From DATJGR01 sp963812255 (GTDB taxonomy: Bacteria > Pseudomonadota > Gammaproteobacteria > Pseudomonadales > Azotimanducaceae): a stretch of 64,000 nt of DNA. Location of the stretch: positions 992,001-1,056,000 of the forward strand of contig CAWEUM010000005.1 of the NCBI GenBank assembly GCA_963812255.1. Reading direction: 5' to 3'. Made by a program: the position numbers and the translations under genes. Below the pieces are notes generated by a model. The model was not told the origin of the DNA, ran no database searches, and saw nothing but the letters and a program-made list of their open reading frames with translations. Below, piece after piece: positions 52,715-60,905 of this stretch (the first letter of the stretch is position 1; every line of letters starts with the position of its first letter).

Positions 52715-54024
52715 GCGGGCGAAGCGTTGTAGCCGAACAGGCGCTCAGCCCACATAGCGAGACCGTGCGTTACGCTGGCGAAATGGTCGCTATCCACGAA
52801 TCGCGCAGCCGGGAACTTTTGATCCAGATGGCTGCGAACGATCGCCGCGCGTGCCATGCCACCGGTGAGATAGATTACGTCGGGATCGCGACCGGCGGCG
52901 GATACCGATTCGGTGACGAGCCCCTCCAGGTGCACGAGCAGGCGTTCGCATGCGGCCGCGAACTGCGCTCGATCCGCCTGGCCCGACAAGCCATCTTCCA
53001 GATAGGTCAGATCTATCTGCGCACTCGACGCATCCGACAGCGCAACCTTCGCCAGTTCAGCACTCGATACGATCCGGTAACTCAGCCGCTCAGTTTGCAC
53101 GGAACGCAGCCGCGACAGACGGTGGGGATGCTGCGCCTCGGCCACCAAACGATCCATACGTTCAAGCGTCCGGCGCGCGTAGAAGCGCTGCTGGGCATTG
53201 ACGTCGTTGGTAGAAACCGCGTCGACGAAATAGGTGTTCGGGATCGGCAGCCCCGACTGCAGGGCATCTCCGAATCCCAACGATGGCATGAAGGCGCGCA
53301 ACGCCAGCAATTGATCATAGTCGTTGCCGCCGATTCGTTCGCCGGCATGGCCGAGAATGTCGGCGTCGCGTTCGATGGACGCACGCCGATTCGGGCCGAC
53401 ACGGACGAACGAGCAATCCGTCGTGCCGCCGCCGATGTCGAGCACCAGAACACATTCCTCGCGGTCGAGGCGCCCTTCGTATTCCATCGCCGCAGCCATC
53501 GGCTCGTATAGAAACGCGATGTCTTCGAAGCCCGCGGCATGCGCGGCTTCGTCCAGCATCGCCAGTGCGTGACGATTTTCCTCTTCGCCTCCGGCACCCT
53601 GGAAGTTGATTGGTCGTCCGATGACCACGTGCGAAACCGGCTCGCCTGCGGCCCTGTCGGCGCGGCGCTTGACGTTGGCCATCATCGCCGTGACCACACC
53701 AATGAAGCGGGCCTTGATCTCGTCGCTGAGACCTTTCGCACCGAGGAAACTCTTCGGACTCTTGACGAAATAGCCGGCCGACGGCGCTTCGAGATACGCC
53801 GCCAGCGCCGCGCGGCCAAATCGCAATTCTTCGAACGATCGCGTCGTGACATCAAGCCCGCGAATGTCGGCGACCGATCGCTCCAGTTGGAACTGCGGGC
53901 GCGGGGCGTACAAGGTCGACGGAATCAGCGAATCGCCATCTTCGAGCGCGACCAGCCGCACCACGCCATCGCGCACGAACCCGATCGAGCAATTGGACGT
54001 GCCGTAGTCGAAACCTGCGAACAT
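52708..54024 (-). CDS. Hsp70-family protein (YegD-like)
   Basis: A 438-aa actin-fold ATPase resembling E. coli YegD: an Hsp70 nucleotide-binding domain without the peptide-binding C-terminus. Phosphate-1 loop FAGFDYGTSNCSIGFV, phosphate-2 loop VLVLDIGGGTTDCSFVRVG near residue 195 and adenosine motif IYLTGGMARAAIV near 385 are clear. VVIGRPINFQGAGGEEEN is typical of YegD. Its role as a chaperone is inferred only. ATG 54024 is chosen, since FAGFDYGTSN then starts the protein; ATG 54039 is also in frame. Confidence 0.9.
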   Translation of the reverse strand: MFAGFDYGTSNCSIGFVRDGVVRLVALEDGDSLIPSTLYAPRPQFQLERSVADIRGLDVTTRSFEELRFGRAALAAYLEAPSAGYFVKSPKSFLGAKGLSDEIKARFIGVVTAMMANVKRRADRAAGEPVSHVVIGRPINFQGAGGEEENRHALAMLDEAAHAAGFEDIAFLYEPMAAAMEYEGRLDREECVLVLDIGGGTTDCSFVRVGPNRRASIERDADILGHAGERIGGNDYDQLLALRAFMPSLGFGDALQSGLPIPNTYFVDAVSTNDVNAQQRFYARRTLERMDRLVAEAQHPHRLSRLRSVQTERLSYRIVSSAELAKVALSDASSAQIDLTYLEDGLSGQADRAQFAAACERLLVHLEGLVTESVSAAGRDPDVIYLTGGMARAAIVRSHLDQKFPAARFVDSDHFASVTHGLAMWAERLFGYNASPAQ

Positions 54025-54152
54025 ATCCCAACTCCGCATCGAGTCGATGATGAGGCGCGCGGCCTGGACGCCCGCGCGGGGCGCGGCAGTTTACCTGAAC
54101 GATTCGCACGAACAACTCGAGAACGGGGCGGCGGAGCCACCCCTCAGCTCAA

Positions 54153-54470
54153 TCAATGGCGCGGGCCGAAGAACGCGCCACGATTCGGGTAGCCGGGATA
54201 CGCGTACACCGGTCGCACAACACGATAGGCGGGAGCCCATCGGTGCGGTCGAGGCGCCCAGCGATACGCCGGTACGACCACAAGCCGGTGCGGAATCACG
54301 CGGTACGGAACTGAATGGTACGGCCGCGCGACGTAGTGCGCCGGATAACGCAGGGTTGGTGCGGGCGCATCGCGAACCGCGCCGCGGTCCCAATTTGACG
54401 TGTGGGCGGCTGCCGACGTTGCCGTCGCAGCAGCGATGATCGCGACGATTGCCAGGGATTTGCTGAACAT
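54153..54470 (-). CDS. small secreted Pro/Tyr/Arg/His-rich protein
   Basis: A 105-aa protein with a clear signal peptide (MFSKSLAIVAIIAAATATSA, cleavage near AAA-HT). The mature part is low complexity, rich in Pro, Tyr, Arg, Val and His, with WAPRPHRWAPAYRVV-type repeats and a YAYPGYPNRG tail. Such proteins occur widely in proteobacteria as uncharacterised cell-envelope proteins. ATG 54470 is chosen because AGGAG lies six bases upstream; ATG 54476 overlaps that site. Function unknown. Confidence 0.65.
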   Translation of the reverse strand: MFSKSLAIVAIIAAATATSAAAHTSNWDRGAVRDAPAPTLRYPAHYVARPYHSVPYRVIPHRLVVVPAYRWAPRPHRWAPAYRVVRPVYAYPGYPNRGAFFGPRH

Positions 54471-54582
54471 TGCCATCTCCTGTATGTCGATGTGGCGATG
54501 CTCAATCTAGTGGTAGGGCGCTGAATGGGATCTGAACGGCGTTGGGTCGTTTTCACGGCTAGGGGCGATAACAGGCACCGCG

Positions 54583-55461
54583 TCAAGCTGCCCCGACGTC
54601 CCCGGCCACGTCCGCCAGTTTGTCGAGCAGAGGAATCACCGTATCCGCATCGGCCGCCGGCAGACCGAATATCAGTCGATTGAAGCCCAATCCAATCAGT
54701 TCCTCGATGCGAGGTCGACTCGGCGGTACCCCGAACATCGAAAAATCCGGCGCGCCGCCGCGCCCGGCGCGTTGCCATGCTTCACGCGTTTTGCGGATGC
54801 CATCAACATAGTCGATGCCACCGCCCGCCGTTTGCGCGCGACGCGTGTCCTGATGAATTGGCATCCACCCATCACAGTACTCGGCGATGCGTTGCCAACT
54901 CCAGCGCGACGATGCGCCCATCAACACGGGCGGCCCCCCTTCCTGGCTCGGTTTCGGATACGACCAAAGCGGTTCGAAATCGACGAACTCACCATGAAAT
55001 TCGGCCGCCTCGTCGCTCCAGATCCGGCGCATCGCAAGCACGCGCTCGCGTGTCACTTTCCAGCGATCAGCGAATGCGACACCGTGGTCCACCATCTCCT
55101 CGACGTTCCAGCCAGCGCCAATGCCGAGCACGACACGCCCACGCGACAGCACATCGAGCGACGCGACCTGTTTCGCCATCACGATCGGGTCGCGCTCGGT
55201 AATCAAACAGATACCGGTCGCGAGCCTGATCGACTTCGTTACCGCCGCTGCGGCGGTCAACGCAACAAATGGATCATGCGTATGCGAATACTCGAGAGGC
55301 AGTTCACCGCCACCCGGCCAGGGTGTTTTGCGGCTGGTCGGGATATGCGTGTGTTCAGGGAAGAAGACCGATTCGAAACCTCGCGCTTCCGCCTCGGACG
55401 CCAAGATGTGCGGTGGAATCGCATAGTCGGTCGGAAACATCAATACGCCGAAATCGGTCAT
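54583..55461 (-). CDS. LLM-class F420-dependent-type oxidoreductase
   Basis: A 292-aa luciferase-like enzyme. FESVFFPEHTHIPTSRKTPW near residue 30, SIRLATGICLITERDPIVMA, GRVVLGIGAGWNVEEMVDHG and PPVLMGASSRWSWQRIAEYC are visible. The FPEHTHIP pattern is characteristic of a probable F420-dependent LLM subfamily abundant in actinobacteria, also resembled by the protein at 35163. The substrate is unknown. Start ATG 55461. It is the downstream neighbour of a small periplasmic-protein gene on the same strand. Confidence 0.9.
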   Translation of the reverse strand: MTDFGVLMFPTDYAIPPHILASEAEARGFESVFFPEHTHIPTSRKTPWPGGGELPLEYSHTHDPFVALTAAAAVTKSIRLATGICLITERDPIVMAKQVASLDVLSRGRVVLGIGAGWNVEEMVDHGVAFADRWKVTRERVLAMRRIWSDEAAEFHGEFVDFEPLWSYPKPSQEGGPPVLMGASSRWSWQRIAEYCDGWMPIHQDTRRAQTAGGGIDYVDGIRKTREAWQRAGRGGAPDFSMFGVPPSRPRIEELIGLGFNRLIFGLPAADADTVIPLLDKLADVAGDVGAA

Positions 55462-55497
55462 GGTTGGTCTGCGCCCCCGTGCTTCAGCAACAGTGTA

Positions 55498-55920
55498 TCA
55501 ATTCATGTGCTTCAGTCCGTCACGCAGCACCTTTTTGTATTTCTGGTAGGCGGGCCATTGCTGCTTCGTCAGCACAGTCTTCACCTGCTTGTCCATTGCA
55601 TGCGCGAGCGCGTTGTCCTTACTCTTGATGGTCATGTCGAGGTTCGGCGCACCCCGCTTCACTTCCTTCTGGATCATCTGGAAATGTTCAGTGACATAGT
55701 CGCCGACGACCTTGTTGAACTCGGGCTTTTGCGCGTCCGTCATGTTGATGTCGACTGCGGCTTTGACGAGTTCGGGGCTCATCCACGGTGGCAGTTGCAC
55801 GGCTGCTGCGGGCGCAGCAGCTTCGTCCGCCGCCATAGCTAGGCCGGACAATGCCGACAACAGGCACGTGAACAGGATTGCGGGAATCGTAGCGCGGAAC
55901 AATCGACGTGATGGGGCCAC
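55498..55920 (-). CDS. small periplasmic helical protein
   Basis: A protein of about 140 aa with an N-terminal signal peptide (basic start, then FRATIPAILFTCLLSALSGL, cleavage near AMA-AD). The mature part has WMSPELVKAAVDINMTDAQK, FNKVVGDYVTEHFQMIQKEV and VLTKQQWPAYQKYKKVLRDG. The helix-rich, Lys/Gln pattern and the TDAQ and TKQQW segments recall Spy/CpxP-like proteins, but the LTxxQ motif is incomplete. GTG 55920 with GGAGAGG upstream is preferred to ATG 55941. Function unknown. Confidence 0.65.
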   Translation of the reverse strand: MAPSRRLFRATIPAILFTCLLSALSGLAMAADEAAAPAAAVQLPPWMSPELVKAAVDINMTDAQKPEFNKVVGDYVTEHFQMIQKEVKRGAPNLDMTIKSKDNALAHAMDKQVKTVLTKQQWPAYQKYKKVLRDGLKHMN

Positions 55921-56042
55921 AAGCCTCTCCAGAAATACCATGTGGGTGCAGCCTACCAGAGGAACGTGGCGATCTTGAACAGTGAACAGGCGAGGGAAAG
56001 CTGAACGGACAAGGCCGGCGGGCGCGTCAGCGCCCCCCTCGA

Positions 56043-56708
56043 TCAAAGAATCGTCTTGGCAAACCGCGACACATGTCGGTCGATGGTTTTTGCGTAGCGC
56101 AGCCCGGCCTCCTGGTAAAAGCCGTCGTCCTGCAAATTCTTCAGGCCTACATTGTAGGCGGACAACGCACACTGCTCCGCGCCACACAAGTCGCGGTAGT
56201 GCGCCAGAATCTGCGCACCGCAATAGATGTTCTCGGCCGGATCCTCGAGATCGTCGCTGCCGCAGAACGGGCTCCAGTACGGCCTGACCTGCGCTGGACC
56301 GATCGCGCCGACGTAGGAGGTGACGTTCTTGCGGAACGAACTCTCGGTGAACACGAGGCTGGCCAACAGTTCCGGTGAAAGGCCCTGGCGCGTCGAGGCC
56401 TCCAGAATCCATCCGGAGAATTCTGCGGCCGTAGCACGTCGAATGCCCAATGCGACATGCACGCGCTGCGCAAATCCGTTGACCTCTTCTTTCCAGGGGA
56501 CCTGCGTCGCAACCGACGCGGGAATTGCAAACGGCTCGCGATCGACACCGCGATCACCTGCGAGCAACACGTCAGCGGTACACGCGATGGCCGCGATTGC
56601 CACCATCGCTGTCTGTGCTCTGACCAAAACCGGGACGCGGTTCAGCGTCCTGAGAATTGCCGCACTCAAGCGTCCGCGAACGGTCTTCTGGATCCGATTG
56701 ACTTGCAC
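56043..56708 (-). CDS. SLT-type lytic transglycosylase
   Basis: A 221-aa protein with an N-terminal hydrophobic segment (VLVRAQTAMVAIAAIACTAD, residues about 27-46) and a soluble-lytic-transglycosylase domain from about residue 105. The catalytic Glu is in LASLVFTESSFRKNVTS; VGAIGPAQVRPYWS (GxxGxxQ-type) and YCGAQILAHYRDLCG, LSAYNVG follow. It would cut glycan strands of peptidoglycan in the periplasm. Four cysteines in the catalytic domain may form disulfides. Start ATG 56708. Confidence 0.87.
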   Translation of the reverse strand: MQVNRIQKTVRGRLSAAILRTLNRVPVLVRAQTAMVAIAAIACTADVLLAGDRGVDREPFAIPASVATQVPWKEEVNGFAQRVHVALGIRRATAAEFSGWILEASTRQGLSPELLASLVFTESSFRKNVTSYVGAIGPAQVRPYWSPFCGSDDLEDPAENIYCGAQILAHYRDLCGAEQCALSAYNVGLKNLQDDGFYQEAGLRYAKTIDRHVSRFAKTIL

Positions 56709-57046
56709 GTTTCGATACCCCTCTGCTGGCGTATTCTAACTGCACTGCGTCACGCAATGAACCGCAGCCTAGCCAGCGGACCCGGCCCAAACTGTTGCTC
56801 GGATGTAACGCGGACTCTAGAAGTTAGCAAGTCCTAACTCTTTGAGCCAGGAAACCAGATGACCTGGCGCAATCGATCCACTAAAACCGCTCTAATTGAT
56901 TCGAAACAGGTCTAAGCCGATTCGTATGGACGATTCGGCGATATTGCGACGCAGCAAAATGAGCGCGCGCCCCCACCGGCAATTCCGGGACGTTGCAGCC
57001 TGCTATACCGCGTCGCGCCAACCGAGCGCCGCCGGCGGGGTTTGCG
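56709..57046. other. intergenic region with a short inverted repeat
   Basis: About 340 bases without a convincing gene, between the lytic transglycosylase start and the Lon-like gene end. It includes a perfect inverted repeat AGTTAG-CAAGTC-CTAACT at 56822-56839 in an AT-richer patch, which could be an operator for the transglycosylase gene. I see no RNA gene or clear promoter here. Confidence 0.4.
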
Positions 57047-59389
57047 TCAGATTTTGCGTGCAGTGAGCGCTGTATCGAAGCGGCTCAAGGTCGCCATCAC
57101 GCGTCCGTATACCGAGTGGTCCGGATAGTGACCCGAGGCATCGATCTCACCCACGTTCACGCCGGTACACAGTTCGATCGCTTCTTCTACGCACGTGATG
57201 GTATAGAGATGGAATTGCCGCGACCCGACCGCGTCACGGACTTCGTCGCGCAGCGCCAGGTTGGCCGCGTTCTGCGCTGGCAGAATCACGCCCTGGCTCC
57301 CCGTCAACCCCCCCAACGACAGACACGCCGCGAAAAAACCTTCGATTTTGTGGTGAACGCCGCCGATCACCTGCGCCTCACCGAGTTGATTGATCGATCC
57401 GGTAATGGCCAGATCCTGGCGCAGCGGCACGTCAGCCAGTTCCGACACGATCGCGATGTACTCTGCGAGCGAGGCGCTGTCACCTTCGATGCCGCCGTAC
57501 ATCTGCTCGAATGTCACGCTGCAATCGAACGACAATGGGAAGCGATGCGCGAAGCGGCGCATCAGGATGCCCTGCAAAGTCATGCTGCCTTTCTGTTGGA
57601 TCGGCCCGCTCATCGCGACCAGTCGTTCAATGTTGATGACGCCCCGCCTGCCAACCGATGAACGCGCAGTGATGCGCGCTGGCGCCCCGAACGCATGATC
57701 GCCAAGCACCTGCACCGTCAATCCATTGATCTGGCCCACAACCGAGCCCTGCGCCTGAATCAGGATGGTGCCTTCTGCGATGGCGCGCTGGATGCGATCC
57801 TCGACCTGGCCGTTCCGATCACGCCGCAACGCGACGGCAGCGCGGATGTGCTGCGCGGTCAGAGTCACGCCGGGATGCAGCTTCGACGCCTCGAGCAGCA
57901 CATCCGAGATCAATTCAAAACGCGACGTCAACCGCTGGCGGTGTTCCGCCCAACGCGCCGCCATCCCGAGCAGCCGCGCGATCGCGTCCGGCGCAACATC
58001 AATACCGTTGTTGCGCGCACTGCTCGAGATCAGAGCCGCATAGCGGCACAGATTTTCCCGGGTTGCATCGGCAGTTGGCTCGATTTCTGCTTTGACCTTG
58101 AAGTACGACTGGAAATCCGGATCCTGCGCAAAAAACGCGTAATACCACTGCGGCGCGCCGACGATAACGATCTTGATCTCGAGCGGCACCGGTACCGGCT
58201 TGGGCGCGCCAGCCAGCGGCGGCGAGTTCGCACGATAGAACTCCTCGATTCGCAGTTCACCATCGCGCAGCGCGCCCTTCAGAAACACCCACAGCAGTGG
58301 ATCGCGGACCAGCGCTTCGGCGCGCAGAATCAACGCTCCGCCATTCGCCCGGTGCAACGCGCCCGGCCGAATCAACGTGACGTCGGTGTCGAGTCCTCCG
58401 CCGGGCAACTGCCGATATTCGATGAAGCCGAACAGGTTCTGGTACGTCGGATTGTGTTCGCATATCACAGGTGGGTGCGATTCGCGGGTTCGGTCAACCA
58501 GCAGGTTGACCGAATAGCGACCCCGGGCATGCTCGCTGCGCGCCGCGACTGCGCCCCCTTCTGACGTGACCAGCAGCTCATGGTTTTCAATGAGATCGCG
58601 GCTCAACTCGTCAATCCATGCGGTCAGCGCTTCGATCTCGCTGAATCGATCGCGGACTCCGGCGAGCAATCCCTGCGTGGCGCGCGCCGCGAGATCACGA
58701 TTCAGACCCTTCAGCGCGTCGAAAAATTGCTGTTGAAACCGCGCGGCGTCGCGGTTGATCTCCGCCATGCGCTCCATCAGTGTCCGGCCGTCGTCTTCGA
58801 GCTTGCCGCGTTTTTCCGCGGGCAGCGTGTTGATCGGAACGGGCTGCCCGTTGTCACCAAGCACCGCAACCATGACACCCTGTGGCGTATTGACGATGGA
58901 CAGACCGGCTGCGTTGGCATCTGCTTCCAGCACGCTCAGCCGATTCTGAATCTGGGCATCGTTCGGTGCTCGCAGGCTGGTTGCCTGGCGCTGATAAAAT
59001 TCGCTGCCGAACGCCGCCGCCAGTTCGCGTGCAAGCGCCGGAACCAGCTCATCGACGGCGTGTTTGAAGCGCCGCCCGACTCCAGCAGCCAGTTTGATCG
59101 GTCGCGGCGTCGACGGGGCGTCGAAATCGAAAACGTAGATCCAGTCGTCTGCGACCGGACGGCTTTCAGCCCAGGCCTCGGCGAACGCTCGTGTCGCCGT
59201 CATGCGGCCGCTGCGATCCAGACCCAGCACATAGACGTTGTAGTCGTTGCCTGGCGTATCCAATCCAAATCGCAGCGCCTGCCGCGCACGGGCATGACTC
59301 GACAACTCGAATGCGCTGGCATCGGGGACGGGTTCGAACCGAAACTCTGGGATGCCGACGACTTCTGCGGTCAATTCCCGCGACGCCAT
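57047..59389 (-). CDS. Lon-like protease with degenerate ATPase motifs
   Basis: A 780-aa protein of the LonB/LonC-like group (COG1067-type). The C-terminal protease domain has the Ser-Lys dyad: Ser in GGIEGDSASLAEYIAIVSEL (about 655) and Lys in AQVIGGVHHKIEGFF (about 698). In the AAA-like part, the Walker A position reads VYVLGLDRSGRMTATRAF without the GxGK[ST] lysine, and the Walker B position reads GGALILRAEALV instead of an acidic LLLDE-like motif. ATP hydrolysis may thus be lost, as in ATP-independent LonC proteins. The ATG overlaps the PPOX-gene stop (TGATG), in an operon with two LLM genes. Confidence 0.88.
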   Translation of the reverse strand: MASRELTAEVVGIPEFRFEPVPDASAFELSSHARARQALRFGLDTPGNDYNVYVLGLDRSGRMTATRAFAEAWAESRPVADDWIYVFDFDAPSTPRPIKLAAGVGRRFKHAVDELVPALARELAAAFGSEFYQRQATSLRAPNDAQIQNRLSVLEADANAAGLSIVNTPQGVMVAVLGDNGQPVPINTLPAEKRGKLEDDGRTLMERMAEINRDAARFQQQFFDALKGLNRDLAARATQGLLAGVRDRFSEIEALTAWIDELSRDLIENHELLVTSEGGAVAARSEHARGRYSVNLLVDRTRESHPPVICEHNPTYQNLFGFIEYRQLPGGGLDTDVTLIRPGALHRANGGALILRAEALVRDPLLWVFLKGALRDGELRIEEFYRANSPPLAGAPKPVPVPLEIKIVIVGAPQWYYAFFAQDPDFQSYFKVKAEIEPTADATRENLCRYAALISSSARNNGIDVAPDAIARLLGMAARWAEHRQRLTSRFELISDVLLEASKLHPGVTLTAQHIRAAVALRRDRNGQVEDRIQRAIAEGTILIQAQGSVVGQINGLTVQVLGDHAFGAPARITARSSVGRRGVINIERLVAMSGPIQQKGSMTLQGILMRRFAHRFPLSFDCSVTFEQMYGGIEGDSASLAEYIAIVSELADVPLRQDLAITGSINQLGEAQVIGGVHHKIEGFFAACLSLGGLTGSQGVILPAQNAANLALRDEVRDAVGSRQFHLYTITCVEEAIELCTGVNVGEIDASGHYPDHSVYGRVMATLSRFDTALTARKI

Positions 59390-59880
59390 CAGGGACGCCT
59401 TTTGATCTTGAAGTTATCCCACGTGACGATTCGATCGGGCACCACCACCACCCAGCGTCGGTTGCGACCACCGGCGCTCGCGCCGTTCGGCGGTGGATCC
59501 GCAACGGCCGGCGAGCCGTGACCGCCGTTGTATTTTCGACCCATCTGTACCCGCGCTTCGGCCAGATGCGGATCCGCAGCTTCAGCCGCGGCGTCCTCCA
59601 GCACCCGCGCACACCCCTGCACCATCACCGCCTGCAGTTCGGGAAACTTCTCGTTGCGGTCGACGAGCACCGTGCAAGCTGCATTGCGGCGCAGATTGAC
59701 GACCTTCTGACCACGACCGTAAAAATATACGCGGCCGCCGGCCCAGCCGAACCACATCGGCGTCAGATTGATGCGTTCGCGCGGTCCGATCGATGCGATG
59801 CGCATGTTCCACAGGCCCGTCATCAGTTCTTCGATCTGCTCAGCGTCGAGCGCCAATTCACGCGGCAATGCCACGATCAC
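59389..59880 (-). CDS. PPOX/FDOR-type split-barrel flavin or F420 protein
   Basis: A 163-aa protein of the pyridoxamine-phosphate-oxidase-like split-barrel superfamily. LTPMWFGWAGGRVYFYGRGQ, KVVNLRRNAACTVLVDRNEK and VMVQGCARVLEDAA are typical of this fold and close to FDOR-B proteins, many of which bind F420. Cofactor choice cannot be settled by eye, but the flanking LLM genes favour F420. GTG 59880 overlaps the upstream LLM stop by four bases, and its own stop overlaps the Lon-like ATG. The C-terminal 35 residues contain a Gly/Pro-rich linker and a final strand. Confidence 0.8.
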   Translation of the reverse strand: MIVALPRELALDAEQIEELMTGLWNMRIASIGPRERINLTPMWFGWAGGRVYFYGRGQKVVNLRRNAACTVLVDRNEKFPELQAVMVQGCARVLEDAAAEAADPHLAEARVQMGRKYNGGHGSPAVADPPPNGASAGGRNRRWVVVVPDRIVTWDNFKIKRRP

Positions 59881-60884
59881 GCACCCCGCAGTTCGGCGAT
59901 CATCGCCTTGCGCTGCTCGCGATCGACGAATTCGAACGATGCGGAACTGCGATCGACGAACGCCCCGTAGCGATGCTTCATCTGAGGCACGATCGTGTGC
60001 GGCTCACCGACAACAGCGAATTCATCCAGGATCTCATCGGTGATCAAACCACCCATCTCTTTCCAGCGCCCCTGCTTCGACATCACGTTCAGCTCCGTCT
60101 GCAGATCACCGACACCGATCGATTCGAGCACGCCGCGATACGCCGGCGTCGAACCATAGAACGCAATCCGCTCCTTGCTGGCCTGCTTCGACTTCTCGAA
60201 CTCTTCTTCGGTGCGTCCGGATACGACGAAGTTCGAATACGAGATCTCGAAATCAGCGCGACGTCGTCCCGCCTTCGCCAGTCCCTTTTCGATCGCCGGT
60301 AAAGTGACGGAATCGATGAACGGCACCGTGCTGAACGGATGAATGATCATGCCGTCAGCCACTTCGCCCGCTACTTCGGTCATGTGCGGACCGACCGCTG
60401 CGAGGATCACCTTCGGCGCGCCATACGTCTTGTTCTCCGGCGTGAAGGCCGGTGTCATCAGTGTGAGAGTGTAGAACTTACCGACGAATTCGAGCTTCGC
60501 ACCGTCGTACCAATTCGCCCAAATCGCCCGCATCGCGAGCACGAGTTCGCGCATCTTCGCGGCTGGCGCACCCCACGGCATGCTGAAGCGTTTGGTGATG
60601 TGCGGTTTGATCTGCGACCCGAGACCGATGGTCACGCGCCCCTTAGCATAGGCGTTCAGATCGTGGCCGATGTTCGCGAGCAGCATCGGGCTGCGCGCAA
60701 AGCCCACCGCGATCGAACTGATGAGTTCGATCTTCTGCGTATGTTCGGCGGCCAGCAATAGTGGAAAGAATGGATCGTGGTTCATCTCCGCGGTGCGCAG
60801 GCCGTCGAAGCCCATCGACTCCAGTTCCCTGGCGGACGCGGGAACGCGGTCGAGCTGATGCCCGAGTCCGGCATCTACTTTCAT
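59877..60884 (-). CDS. LLM-class F420-dependent-type oxidoreductase (tandem copy 2)
   Basis: A 335-aa luciferase-like enzyme. MKVDAGLGHQLDRVPASARE, GFDGLRTAEMNHDPFFPLLL, GLGSQIKPHITKRFSMPWGA and VILAAVGPHMTEVAGEVADG mark the family; the N-terminal RTAEMNHDPFFP pattern is that of an F420-linked LLM subfamily. It is a close paralogue of the gene just upstream (shared KRFSMPW, FYGSTPAY, MSKQGRW). ATG 60884 is preferred to 60887, as it leaves seven bases to GGAGG. Its stop overlaps the PPOX gene start. Confidence 0.9.
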   Translation of the reverse strand: MKVDAGLGHQLDRVPASARELESMGFDGLRTAEMNHDPFFPLLLAAEHTQKIELISSIAVGFARSPMLLANIGHDLNAYAKGRVTIGLGSQIKPHITKRFSMPWGAPAAKMRELVLAMRAIWANWYDGAKLEFVGKFYTLTLMTPAFTPENKTYGAPKVILAAVGPHMTEVAGEVADGMIIHPFSTVPFIDSVTLPAIEKGLAKAGRRRADFEISYSNFVVSGRTEEEFEKSKQASKERIAFYGSTPAYRGVLESIGVGDLQTELNVMSKQGRWKEMGGLITDEILDEFAVVGEPHTIVPQMKHRYGAFVDRSSASFEFVDREQRKAMIAELRGA

Positions 60885-60905
60885 CATGCCTCCGATCTAA
60901 CTTTG

